A DNA stretch of 64,000 nt, taken from positions 889,501 to 953,500 of the forward strand of contig NC_084672.1 of assembly GCF_028389875.1 (NCBI RefSeq), given 5' to 3'. This document shows, piece after piece, positions 23,301-35,349 of the stretch. Position 1 is the stretch's first letter; each line of letters starts with the position of its first letter. The stretch comes from Rhea pennata (Eukaryota > Chordata > Aves > Rheiformes > Rheidae). The notes beneath the pieces were generated by a model. It was not told where the DNA came from and ran no database searches. It worked only from the letters and a program-made list of their open reading frames with translations. A program made the position numbers and the translations under genes.

Positions 23301-26300
23301 CGTAGAGATCACAAGCAGGATTTGTTCCTTAGCCTACATATTAGAACAGAGAGGAATATAGACAGTTCCAAGGCATACGTTATGTCAGTCATAGAAGACG
23401 ACTCAGAAGTTATGATTTCAGTTATCTGGAACTACAGTATGAATATTTTATACCCAGGCAAAAAATTACATGAAAAAACTAACTACATATAAAACACTTC
23501 CACATAAAATAAGCCCCAAAGCACAAAGGGGTTTGTAAAGACAATCTCATCCTCAACTCCAAACACTCTGCTGTCTTGCAAGTTTAAAGTTAATGAATTG
23601 TGCTATTTAATACACTTTTAAAGTATGTCATCTGTATTCTAATCACTGACCTTTTCCTAATGCCTTTCAGGCTCCCAACAAATAGGTTACATCTGTTACT
23701 TCAAAACCAAGACAAGATGTGGAGGCCATTATCTCCTGGAGTTTTGAGCAAAGCAGCCATGTTTTTGTTCTTTAACATAACCTGCGAGGCATGAATGTGA
23801 GTACCCAGATTCTAGAGCTTTTAGGGAGTCAAAAAGGTGCCCATGTGAAATGCCAGACAGGGCCTTACACTTTTTGTATGTTTTCAAGATTACCATAAGC
23901 TGAGCAACCCATCACAAAACATTTTGCTTGCCTTTATTATGTTTCATCTTCAGAGTTGAATTGTTTTTCATTTTATATTATTGTATAGTCACAAAGTAAA
24001 ATATTAGAGAACATGATAGTCACGGGGAATAACCACCCAAATGACCCACTAAATGTGAAGATGTTGATAGTGCAGAACAGGGATAGACACTCTTCATCCA
24101 AATGACATGGACCCCCATGCACTCTGCTGAGAGTCAACAGCCTGCAAATTCAACTCTTGAATCTGACAGCTTCTCTTTACACTTCTGTGCACTAACACTT
24201 TCCTGTTATTGAATAGGTCCATCCCTGCTCTAGCGTAGACTCAATTAACCCATTTTGTAAATTCATTAAAATGCTTCTGCCTAATAGAGAAACAGACTAT
24301 GCTACAGTAGATCACAGTCAGATACAGAGGTAGACTGGATCTCACACTCATAGCCTACCAGGCTGACTGTGCTACTCCATGTGTTAATTGATCCATCTCT
24401 AGCCATCACATTATTTCTGCCTTGAGCCAAGGAAAGAATTCCTAAGTCAAGTAAGATGTTCTGCTCTTGCCATATTCAAGAAAAGATATCTCTCTGTTGG
24501 TAGCAGAACCACAGAGGTGGTTGTAACTTACTGTGGCTGTCAGCTTCAGCCTTTAATTCACAGTGCATGTTTGTGATAGGATCTGAAGAGGTGGAAACCC
24601 ATCTGATGACCTATCAGAAGGCCTTTGGGGATGCACACACTGGAAACAGCTTCCCAAGGCTCTGCAAGCTGGTTTGTTTAATTCTCATGATGAGAAAAAC
24701 CTTTGTTAATTCAGTGTTAGGATTAAAAATCCTTAAAAACTGCCTCCTATGACATGAGATGTAACTAAGCTCTGATGTGTCACTTTTCATCACTCACCAT
24801 ATGCTTTGATGGCTGGAAGTGCGCATGATCAGAAAAAAACCTGAAATGCCCTCTTTCTGTTATGTGGCTTGTTTACAAGAAGATCTTTGTAAAGGATTAT
24901 GATCATTTTTCTCCATTTTTGAGAGGATTTATAGGTTTGCCATGCAGCAGAGCAATAACTTACCCTTGGTCTCTTCTCATGTCCTAACTCTTGCTGACAA
25001 ACAGAGCTCACACCACTGAGTCACATCCTGCATAAAGTGGCTGACACCACGGTACCCAGCCGCATACCCCGCCACAGCTCAGGTCAATGCAGTAGCCTTA
25101 GAGCGCATTCGGGAAGAATGTATTCATCAAAAGAGTAATAACAATCTAACATAAACAGTGAATGAGTGATGTTTGGGGCCTTTCATCTGAAAAAATGAAA
25201 GCATTTACAAGACTTGGTTAAATTCATGCTCTGGTTTCCTAACACCATTTAGCTACATTAAAAGGCCATAAAAAAATGCAAAGTAGTTGCTCTGTGCTGC
25301 TGAACTAATGCTGCCCTCATGGGCTTTGGCTACAGCTGGCATCATTCATCCAAAAGTACTTGCACAGCTCTGATGTACAATGTGTACACAACAGCAGACT
25401 AGCCTTGCCTTATGTGTTTGGGGACCTTGACTTGGTTTCCATTCCTGTCCATGTTATCAGAGGGAAACTCAGGCCCAGAGTTTAAGCCCTGGCTTTGTCT
25501 CAACACCTAGTGCTGTTTATCGTGGTCCCAGAAATAAGAAAGTACACAAAGCCCAAGAGGCTGGAACAAATCAAATCTGTAGGTCAAAGATGAGATGGGT
25601 GCACAGACTTACTATTATACACACACAAGCCACACGTCTCTCAATACTGCCAGATTTCATAAATGTATAGTGACACAATGGTTACATCTGGAAGCTATTT
25701 TCGTAAAAAGCACATAGATGATATGATCCTGTCTACTTGAGAAACAACCTGGTTTGATGCATATGACATTGAACAGTCTGTCTTGAAATATGATCTTAAA
25801 AAAGCAATCCAGATTTCAAGGTAAATGTTAGCGTAGTTACTGGTTTCCCACCTAGGCACCTGTGGATACAGAACAGACTTTTGACCCAAGTTACAGACAG
25901 GATATGTGAGGTAGCATTAGTCACTCTTTATTTTGATAAGGACTTGGTGTAAGGTAAGCTTGGCCAAAACCCTGTATATTATTTCCATTGCTTCTCTCTG
26001 AAATATGACGGGTTCACTCAATAGAGCAATAATGGGAAAAGACAGCTTTTAGAAGGGTGTGGAATGCATTCACCTGCCAAGGAAGTTGGTGGGAATGAAG
26101 TGAGCTCAGCGCCTCACTTGATCAGGCCCATTAACATCAACTTGCTGCAGAGCTGTGTGTCATACTCTCCATTTGTGTGAGAGTCTTATTTTCTTACATC
26201 ATGGTAATAAAAGGACTTTTACTATGCCCAAGAAAGGGAGATACTTAGACCGAGTCCAATATGCAAAGCAACATGGAATTTCCAGTGAAATTCGAGCACC

Positions 26301-29300
26301 AGGAAGTTCATTTCATCAATACGGGCAATGGCCAAGCAAGCACAGCTGGATCTATAGGCCCAAGTCCTAGGCCATGATGAAACTAAAATCTGCATGTATG
26401 CATAAAGGAACCAATGGGTGAAGGAAACAGGAATTAAAACAACCAGGAACTGGTCCTAGTTACTCAGTTAGATTTAATTTACTGATGTGCATTTTGTGCA
26501 GTGTAAGCTTGTTCCTGAAAGGCATGTAGAATTCTGAACCCGATTCAGCAAACTACTAAAGAAGGTGCTCAATCCCGGGCACGCTATTAAGTACGTTTCT
26601 AGAGTTGAAGTTGAGGAGCTCAGCACTTGAAGGACAGGTCTGCAAGAATCCAACCCCTAATAATATATAATACAGCAAGATGCTGGAGGCAGATATGGGG
26701 CAAACAGGGTCAAGAGGCCAGAGCGCAGGTGGCTCCCCACCAGGGAATTACAAGGTCACCCAGGGCCGGTGCCCAGACTGAATGCCATGTTCAGAATTGC
26801 CTCTTCTCTCCCTTCACAGAAGGCCTCTGCATCCTCAACGGGACACAGTAATTAAGCCAACATAGAGGAATACAACCATTCTTCAAAGAGCTGGCAGATT
26901 GTTCGGGGATTTCTCCTGCAGTGGTACAGCTGCACTTGGGGGAGGAGGAGGGGATACCAGCATTGGAAGAAAACAAAAATGAAGAAGGAAGAAAATAGAA
27001 AAACGGCAACAACAGAAAATGAAGAACAGAGGAGTAAGATAGTGAGTATAGGAAAGAAAAAAAGCACAAAACTGTAGAAAAATTTGTTCTCTTTGTACAA
27101 AATAACACAGAGAAAGTCAGGAATGAACACAGTACATCTGACACCGGGGACTGGAGATTAGCAGGGCAACAGAAAGAGGCTTGGTGCTCACAGCTGGAGG
27201 AGCACACTCATGCTCAGAAACAGCTTACATCCTTATTTACAAAGAACTAATGGTCTGGGAGTAATTTTATGATCTGCTGTGCTTTTAGTACATCGTAACT
27301 GTATTGTTACTAGAAGTTAGGCAGGAAGAGAAAAAGAGATCTATTCTGCTGAGGGACCTACGTCAGCATGGGCGCAGCTCCTTGAGAGATGCCAAAAGGG
27401 AGCAGGAGATGGCCGTGCGAGAGGCAGACCCCTGCCAAACACACGCCAAGCGGGGCAGCGCAAGAGGGGCGCACCATCTTCCAAATCCTTCAATTTACTG
27501 AAGCAGAAGGAAAACTACTGGAAGCAGGTTGTGTCTGTGATACCACGTTATTGACCGAGAAACACAGGGACTCCCATTTACTGATGAACCACAACCTAAC
27601 TGCATTTCCTTTTTGCAGTTCCAAATATAAAATTTTCAGCATTCAGATTTTCCTTTCTTCAAGGTTTTTATGGGAAGCAAACATTTTCATGTAAGAAAAT
27701 GGCTTTCTATCAGAAAAATAATTTTAATGGAAAATTTTCAATGACCCTAATAGGAACAGGTATAAAGATGTAACAAAACCTCTTTAAAACATAAGACACT
27801 CATCTTAGACTATTCTACATTCATTTATAGAAAAAAAAGTGTATCTCTTTTTGCTCTTTGAATTCATTTAATGTATAATGACCAGGACCTGGCTTCAGTT
27901 TCATCCATAACAAATTTCCAGCAAAATATCAAGGAAAACAATCTCTGAGGTAAGAAGCAATAGAGAGATAAGTCTGATTAGGAAGACAACTATTAATAGC
28001 AATTATGCTTTAACTACTGCCCCTAATCTTTTTGTACCAGCTGCTTATAGCATGTCCTTTACCAGGAGGAGAACTTAACATTTCTGATTCTGTGTTCAGT
28101 GAGAGGTAGAGTGAGACTGAGTGGATATATAACAATTCCAGCGGATCCCCTAACAGCTAGATTTAAAACTGCTTTCAGAACATTTCCATGAATTATGTAA
28201 TAAACAATACAGGATAAGCAGGCTTCAGAGAAAGGAAGGAGATGCACTATATGGATATAACACTGCAAAAAACTTACAATTTTTCATTGTCTCAAGGGCT
28301 ATTTCTCCAGTGCAAGGGTATTATGCTCCTGGCTTGTTGCCACATAATTCTGGGCATAATGTAGGTACTGAAAAGCTGTCAAGGAAAAAGGATAAAATAT
28401 AGTCTAGACAGAAGGGAAGCATTTTGATACAGCTGGAAGATGAGGACCATGGCTTGGAGCCCTGGCTTAGGTGGCATGATGGCATGATTCATGCCTGACA
28501 ATCCTGGCTCCCGGGAGAGTCTTGAGCCAAGGAACACATTAAACTTCTTTGCAATATTGACCCTTTTCAGTGACAATGTGGTGGACTGATAGAGCACTTC
28601 CCTCAAAGCACCTCCCTTTAGCTCAGTTGGAACTTGGATACAACTGCCACGAAGGCAAGAAAAGCAGTTCCACCAATCCCTGCGGGCCACGGATCACTTA
28701 ACCATGCAAATGTTTGCATTTAGTGATTATAAAGTTTTAGCTCTCACACAGGTGGCAAATGAAGGTGCAGATTAACTTAGGTATATAATGATAATTACAC
28801 TATGACCATAATAAAATGTACATAGAAGTCCCCACTGAGAAATCGTAACATTTTTTGATCTAACATTGTATATTTGATATCATTCTTGTGGCTATCTCAC
28901 CAGCCTGCTCCTATTCTGTCCTATTTCCCCACTGTTTTTGGGGTATACATTTTTAAACTTTAATAGTGTTAACTTTTGAAAAATATTCAAGTACATCAAA
29001 AGCAAGTAGATTTGTAAAAAGGATTATATTTGAAAGTATTTTTCAATCTTGCAGACCCTGAATGTTGGATTAATGTAGTAATATAGGACATTGGAGGGTG
29101 TTGCATTCTTTCTCTGTAGAAAATTGTTAATCAGGAAGGGTCTTGTGTAATGCTAAAAATGAATCTTCTTCTACATCTGAATAGACAATTCAAGCACTGT
29201 AGAACAACTGACCTTTACTGTGAAATCATCCATAAATCTAAAATAAACGGTAAGAGTAGCTGGTCTCAGAACTTTTTTCTATCAATAATTTGAATGTCTG

Positions 29301-32300
29301 GCCCAAATTAAAGCACTCAAACCTAGCACAAAGACACAGAAAGTCAACACAGCAGAATGGTCAAAAAAATCCTTGCAGGGGTGAATAAGGTAAAACTGTC
29401 AGCAGTACTTCAGCCAGCAGAAAACAGGCTCTTCTGCAAGCACAGGGTGCTGTGACACTCTGGAAGCTCATTTTCAGCACAGACAGCATGATTAGTGCCA
29501 CTGGAATTTGAACTCAAGGACTCTCTGCAATTGAATCCAGCCTTAAAAAGAAAATTAATTAAAAAACCTCCTTGTGAAGTGAAAGGGAGACATGCTGCTC
29601 TTCACTTGGCAGTGCAAAGTACAACTGACCCAGCAGATGCTGAGGACCCTCCACAGCAGGGCACAGCTACAGAATATCTGCAGGCTTGCAGGGCAGTGTC
29701 TAGTTCTCCGGCTGCCCTTTCAGAACTGGCTATTGCCTCGTCATGGTGCTGAGCAATGTGGATTGTGGAGAAAGTGCAAAAAATGATACAGACTCAGAAA
29801 GGACGGAACGAGAGGTAAAGTGAAGGGACTGTCCTACTTACATGCAAAAATATCTCCAAATAAGCAGCTGAGGGTGTCTAGACCCTCTTACATATTCTCT
29901 GGGGAGAAAAAACAGCAGTTCAGTGAACAGCAGAACTAAAGATAGCTGGTTTCTTGTGTATTTGTGTTCTTCCCCCTACATACACTTCCTGATAACTCTC
30001 CAGTCCATCCTTCATCCTTCAGCTCAACATGAAAATTAGCTTGGGTCTGCCTGACAATAACTATCAATTTTCTCAGCACTCTGAGGAACACAACATTTTG
30101 TAGACTTCTATGCTTACGCCATAAGTGGACAAGTGGTACAAAAGTTTGGGGCGGGTGACTTGTAGACAGACAGATGCTGTGATAGTAAAGGTTGAAGAAA
30201 CTGGGTGAAAAATGTAGATCGTCGTAACAGAAACAGTCTTGAGGAATAGATCAAAGAAGCTGTACTAAAACCATTTGACAACCTTTCTGAAAGAAGTCCT
30301 CAGGAACAACTACTCCTCTCTGGCTGCCCGGAATAAATGCACTCTCTATTGTTTGCTCCTCCCTTTACCCAAACAGAGTCATGTCCTTGCTATCTGTTCT
30401 TTCACTGAAGGTGCCTTCAGCCATGCACAGGACCACATCACAGCAGCCCTACGCACTTCGTTTGCCTACCCTCAGCCTGCTGCCCGTCTTCATGCACTCT
30501 CAGCACTGTGATGCTATTAAACTGAAGAGTTCCATTATTAAATCCCAGTCACTCTGAAGTAACTGAATTATCCAAGTTGAACCAATTAACTGATATAATA
30601 CATGACTCTTGCTTTCCTAAATGAAGAGGAGCATCCTGCTTTCTGCTCGTGTCTTGATGTGAAGGTGATTTTTTAAACGCTTTAATCTAATTAGTTTTTG
30701 AGACTGGGAATTTGTTGAAGGAGTTCAGGAGATGAGAATTTAGTATTTCTGTATAGGGTGTTAACCAAGGAGAAAATTCTTTAGTATTAAGAGAATGAGG
30801 GGTGTTAGAAAAACAATGTCGCTCTTAGGATTCACCAGTTTAATGTCAGGGAGTCTTGCTAGCTGACCTGCTTGCTCTTTCAAAATACAGCTGGAAGATA
30901 AAGCAATCAGGAAGAACCATTTTCACTGACTAAGGTCCTCCTCCAGAGAGAAAAGACTAAGTAAAAGGGGTGCATTATTTGTATATGTCTGAGACTGCAG
31001 AAAACTTCAGCTATCACAAGAAAGTCAAGGATGCACAAACACATGCACAGACTGACCACAGCATTATCTGATTCCAAGTGCTTCACTATGGAAATTTAGT
31101 GCTGTCTTAATCTGTTAGACGGGCCCTTTAAAGATTTCCCTTCATTGCTGTGATTTTTGATGCAGCAAGAAAAAAAAAAGTGTTCTGATCATCAGTTGTG
31201 CTGTACAGACAGATACTGCAAACTGAAAATGGAACTTGCCTAACACAGAGCTCGATGCTGCAGAGTTCTGCAAGAGCAGGCAGCAGATCTTAACATCAGC
31301 CATTCACACAGAAATGACCTTGTAAGTATTTGCTAAAGGAAATTACAAGAATACAGACTTTGAATAGTTCACTATGTATATTGTCTTGTCATTGTATTGT
31401 CTTTTATCCGGACCTGAATGTAGCAGTAGATTACAAAGTGAAAATAATCATATTGGCCCATGCACTCAAGGTGATAAGGAACATGGGTCAAAGTTTGGTA
31501 TGGAGAAAATAATCTCTGTATTTAATGTAAATAATGTATGAGCGTTTCTATGTGGAATTTGAGGGAAGCATCATGGATTAATTCTGATCAGCCTTTGCAA
31601 TGTTGTTATGAATAAATATTATTACAAAAAAGGGATGAGATACTCTAAATGAAAGAAAAATAGGAAGCAGATTAAATAAAACATTTGTTGCTAATGCTTT
31701 ACAAACATGATACTGGATTTAGTACCCTACACACTTTAGCTGATTTAAAATTATGACAAAAATAGAGTTTTTCTTCCTTTCTCATATTGGCATCTGAGCT
31801 CTTGTGGTTATGCTCTGGGGCACACACTAATGCTGGTTAAACCAAATCAGAAAGGATTTCCTCTGCTGAGCAACTCAGACTATACAATTTGGGATAACAT
31901 ACATGGCAGTTAGGTGGGGATAAGACTACCGAACTCCTGTTGGCGCTGCTCCCCATCTCGCCCGTCTGCCTCTGAGCCCTTCTACTACTTCTCCAGTTCT
32001 GACACTAGACATCTCCTTCCATTACATTAGTCCTTATGATCAGATCTCTATGGCTTTAAACTGGAAATGGGCAAACACAGCTTCATCCAAAGGCACTGCC
32101 TGGTGTAGTCTCAGTATGCCACACAGGCACCATACAAAACAGCACCTTCACCAGGTACAAACAAGAAGCGATAAGGGGCTGGAGCAGAGGCCTGCATGGC
32201 TGTGGATTAGGTAAGAAGGGCTGTTTTGCCTGTGGAAGAGAAGATGCTGCAGGCCTCCTGCTCCTCCTGCCCACTGAGGCAGTGGTTTAGTCAACCTGGA

Positions 32301-34125
32301 AATGACACCGAAGGCTTCTCACTGCAGCTGCCCAGAGGTACTCCACTCGCTAAGCCCACAAGCTTCTCTTCAGATGGGTCCTTAGACAGGACTTTAACCT
32401 CCCCTCATCTGCCCCACCAAATACTTGTGGTAGATGAGAAGAAAAGAGAGAGGAATGAAGGATGGTCAGACTCCAAATGTTGATGGAATTTGTGTTTCCC
32501 TGATACTTTGAGGTTCCAACCGGACGCAGGGATGAGATGGTATTTTGAGGGCATCTTAGTTTCTCAGCTGCTGCATAAGCAGATTAACTCTACTCATGGC
32601 TAATCCGTGGAGATATGGATCAGCACAAGCCCCTGACAAAGACAAATTTCTCCTCTACTCATGTTCTACTTGATCACAGTAAACTTTTTGGATGAAGTGA
32701 TTTCTATAACCTGTTTCTTTTCTTTCATTTGCATCACTTTACTATTTGACCTCCAACTTGGGGTTACAGCCATGCCATTAAATTAGGTCCATTCCTGGAG
32801 CAAGAGTTGACCCCAGCAGCCTTGGTCTCTCAGTTTCCCCCAAGAAAGCTCCTTACCCCAACACCAGCCACTGAAAAAAAGGAGCTAGAAGACAGGAAAG
32901 TAAAGCAATTGCTGTGATAAGCTGTTCCATTACTTTTCCTTATCTGAGGAATAAGAACCAAACTTCTAATAAGCCCTCCAAGAAGGGAGAGAATGAGGTT
33001 AGAAGATAGTGCTGCTCTGCTTTCAGAGCAGTCCCTACTCCTACTTCACTTCAGGAAGACAGAAGCTGGATCTTGAGGAGCCCTCTCCTCCCTCCCAATC
33101 AATGAAAGCCAGGATGGGCTGCTCTACTACTTAGGCAACTCATGTGTGTGGGATAGGTACTGTAAAGGAAGGTGAGAGGACACAGATGAAGAAAGCACAT
33201 ATGGCAGTCCAAGATGTTTCCTTATGTCCAGCTGTCCTCCCTTTTGCTCTCCCACAACAGACTCTGAGGAACTTCCTTTATAACAGCATTCACAAAGACA
33301 CTCCTTGTAATGAGCCCGCCTGGCTGGCATGGTAAATTTTCCTTACTTCATTCCCATGGTGTACAATGGCTTCACATGAGAATCTCCTCATGGCAACACA
33401 TTATCTATATAAATATATATATCTATATATTCTGATACTTTGGAGTGTTTTAAATCAGCTCACCCTTGGTACGCATACCATTTGCTATGCCACTAACTGT
33501 GGGATATGTGAAAAAAGTTACCTAGTGTTCTTTTTAATTTCCCTGCTGAGGCAGCTCTCAATAGAGAGCAGATGGAGCAGATAGCCTTTCTGATTTCAGT
33601 TCCTTCGCTTCAGTAATGCTTGTTCCATGGATTGAAATCTGCAGACTATTGATTTTCAGTGTAATTGCCTTTATTAATGTTCTTTTGCAAAAGACAAACA
33701 ATAGAATTACTTTTTATATCCTTTTTGATTTGTGCAAGTGCAACATGAATTTGTTAGCTGCCAATCATACCATACAAAATTGAAGCAGGTACGTGGCACA
33801 GGACAAGGGGTAAAGGCAAGAATAGGAAGAATTCTGTTCATGGTAGTGAGGAAACACGAATTTTATCTGGAAGTATTATTTAAATAATTTTTATCTGGAA
33901 CCTCAAAGACTCTTCAGTTTTTCAATGCCCTGGATGGACATGGTACTTCAGGCTAGCTCTAACTTCCAAGTTGGCAAGCAGTTCCCTAGACTTAATGGAA
34001 CTACTTGCATTAGACAATATCTCGCATTATCTCACTAGCCTACATCAGCTTTTCCTTAACCTGGCTCCATACTCCTTTTGCTTTTGGGAGAGTCCCTACA
34101 TAATGCCTGCTTCTATTTCGTTGAA
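20361..34125. other. Long AT-rich intergenic stretch, no gene seen
   Basis: About 13.8 kb of AT-rich DNA. All open frames are short (138 codons at most) and lack recognisable domains. At 25,458-25,500 the words GAGGGAAACTCAGGCCCAGAG faintly recall an antisense MIR-type SINE. Between about 22,270 and 22,440 there are several homeodomain/POU-like words (TTAGCATATG, GATTATTAGCATGG), which could be an enhancer, but this is not testable here. Confidence 0.5.
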
Positions 34126-34149
34126 GGTTGGAGGTCAGGATTTTACTAC

Positions 34150-34240
34150 AGTGATTTACAGAAAACGGACTTGGAAGGGGCTTGGGAAGTCACCTAGTTT
34201 ACCTCTTGCCCAAGCAGGGATACATGGCTCTTGTTCCATT
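34150..34240 (-). mobile_element. CR1 LINE 3'-tail fragment
   Basis: GACTTGGAAGGGGCTTGGGA, then GTCACCTAGTTTACCTCTTG and CCCAAGCAGGG matches the antisense of the well-known avian CR1 3' region (TTGGAAGGGACC...GATCATCTAGTCCAACCCCCTGC...CAAGCAGGG). The preceding GATTTACAGAAAACGG fits the decayed CAGAATCACAGAATGG part. The element therefore reads on the minus strand and is a typical 5'-truncated copy under 100 bp long. Confidence 0.75.
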
Positions 34241-34408
34241 CTTTCAACTCTTTTCTCTTTTTGACCCTATGTCTCAATCTAGAATTAAAGCTTTAATCTG
34301 TAATTAAAGCATGTATCATTTGCATGTTTTGTTAAGGAAAGACTCCAGCTTCTCTGATCTTTGATGCTGCTGTAAACCATACCTGCCTGCTCTGTGCCTA
34401 AACACATC

Positions 34409-34458
34409 AAATGGCTGCTACTAATCACCAAATGAGTGGCGAGTAGTAGCAGTCATTT
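34409..34458. repeat. Imperfect hairpin, 21-bp arms and 8-base loop
   Basis: The arm 34409-34429 is the reverse complement of 34438-34458 at 18 of 21 positions, with loop AAATGAGT (34430-34437). The core is CTGCTACTA against TAGTAGCAG. The right arm lies within a 51-bp sequence that recurs at 35,299-35,349, so the hairpin may be a remnant of inverted transposon ends. Confidence 0.8.
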
Positions 34459-34482
34459 CTGTACAAGTTGGGGTAAGTGAAA
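34432..34482 (+). repeat. Dispersed 51-bp repeat, copy A
   Basis: From ATGAGTGGCGAGTAGTAGCA through CATTTCTGTACAAGTTGGGG to AAGTGAAA. By direct comparison it matches copy B (35,299-35,349) at 44 of 51 positions with no gaps; flanking sequence does not match. The copies lie 867 bp apart in direct orientation. Source family not recognised. Confidence 0.85.
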
Positions 34483-35298
34483 GACTGCTGCAAACCCTGC
34501 TCTTTCTCCTTTCTTTTCTCCTTCTCCCCTCTTTTCTCTCCTTCACAGGACATCTGTACTATACACCATCCACTGGAAGCTTCCCAGACCAGAGAATTCC
34601 CAGGAAAGACAAGCCTTGTATCATGTGAAGAACACAACAGGAGTAGGGCTGAGTACAGCTCTGTCTTGCAGAGGCAGTAAATGCCAATTGTTGTAACGGT
34701 TACTGTTTTATTGACATACAAATTAGAGATATACACATTTCATGTAATTGAAAATGTTAATTCATAATGCACACATACAGTTCTTCTAGGCCTCAGCTCA
34801 ATAAACTGTTGTTTTTCCTATACTGAACTGCCAATTCCTTTTAGAGCAATACAGATCTGCCGAAATTCTGATCAATAGGTTATCTTTAAAATCTTGTTTC
34901 TTCTACTGTGAAGGAAGAAACAAATATAAGAGATTTTCAAATATGATAATAGATATTTTCCAATCCATGTGTTGTGATAATTTGTTTCACTTTTTATTTA
35001 GGGAAAAGGAAGGTGTTCTTGAAATATGCACAACAGCATGTTTGAAATACAGGTCATGGTTTGACACACACAGCAACAATCTATGATGGCTTTCTTAGTC
35101 TACAAGAAAAAAATAAATAACCCAGGATTCATAACTGCAAGCTAAATGAGGTGCACTAACAGCACAAGGAATTGGTCTATTGATACAGTGCTATTCCTGC
35201 ACTCAGAGCCAAGAATCTTAATCACCTGTTTGCAAAAAATTACTCTAAATTTTATTGTTCTTCATTTGGAATTGCCATTTGAAATTGTCTTTCAGAGC

Positions 35299-35349
35299 AT
35301 GAGTGGTAAATAGTAGCAGCCATTTATGTACAAGTTGGGAAAAGTGAAA
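35299..35349 (+). repeat. Dispersed 51-bp repeat, copy B
   Basis: From ATGAGTGGTAAATAGTAGCA through CATTTATGTACAAGTTGGGA to AAGTGAAA. Direct-orientation partner of the sequence at 34,432-34,482 (86% identical). Unlike copy A it has no inverted partner arm beside it. Confidence 0.85.

Noticed and set aside
25455..25505. Possible antisense MIR-type SINE
   Set aside because: Only one short stretch resembles the consensus; too little to call.
34409..34458. The 34.4-kb hairpin as a microRNA precursor
   Set aside because: The stem is only about 21 bp with an 8-base loop, and pairing does not extend outward as a precursor of about 60-80 bases would need.
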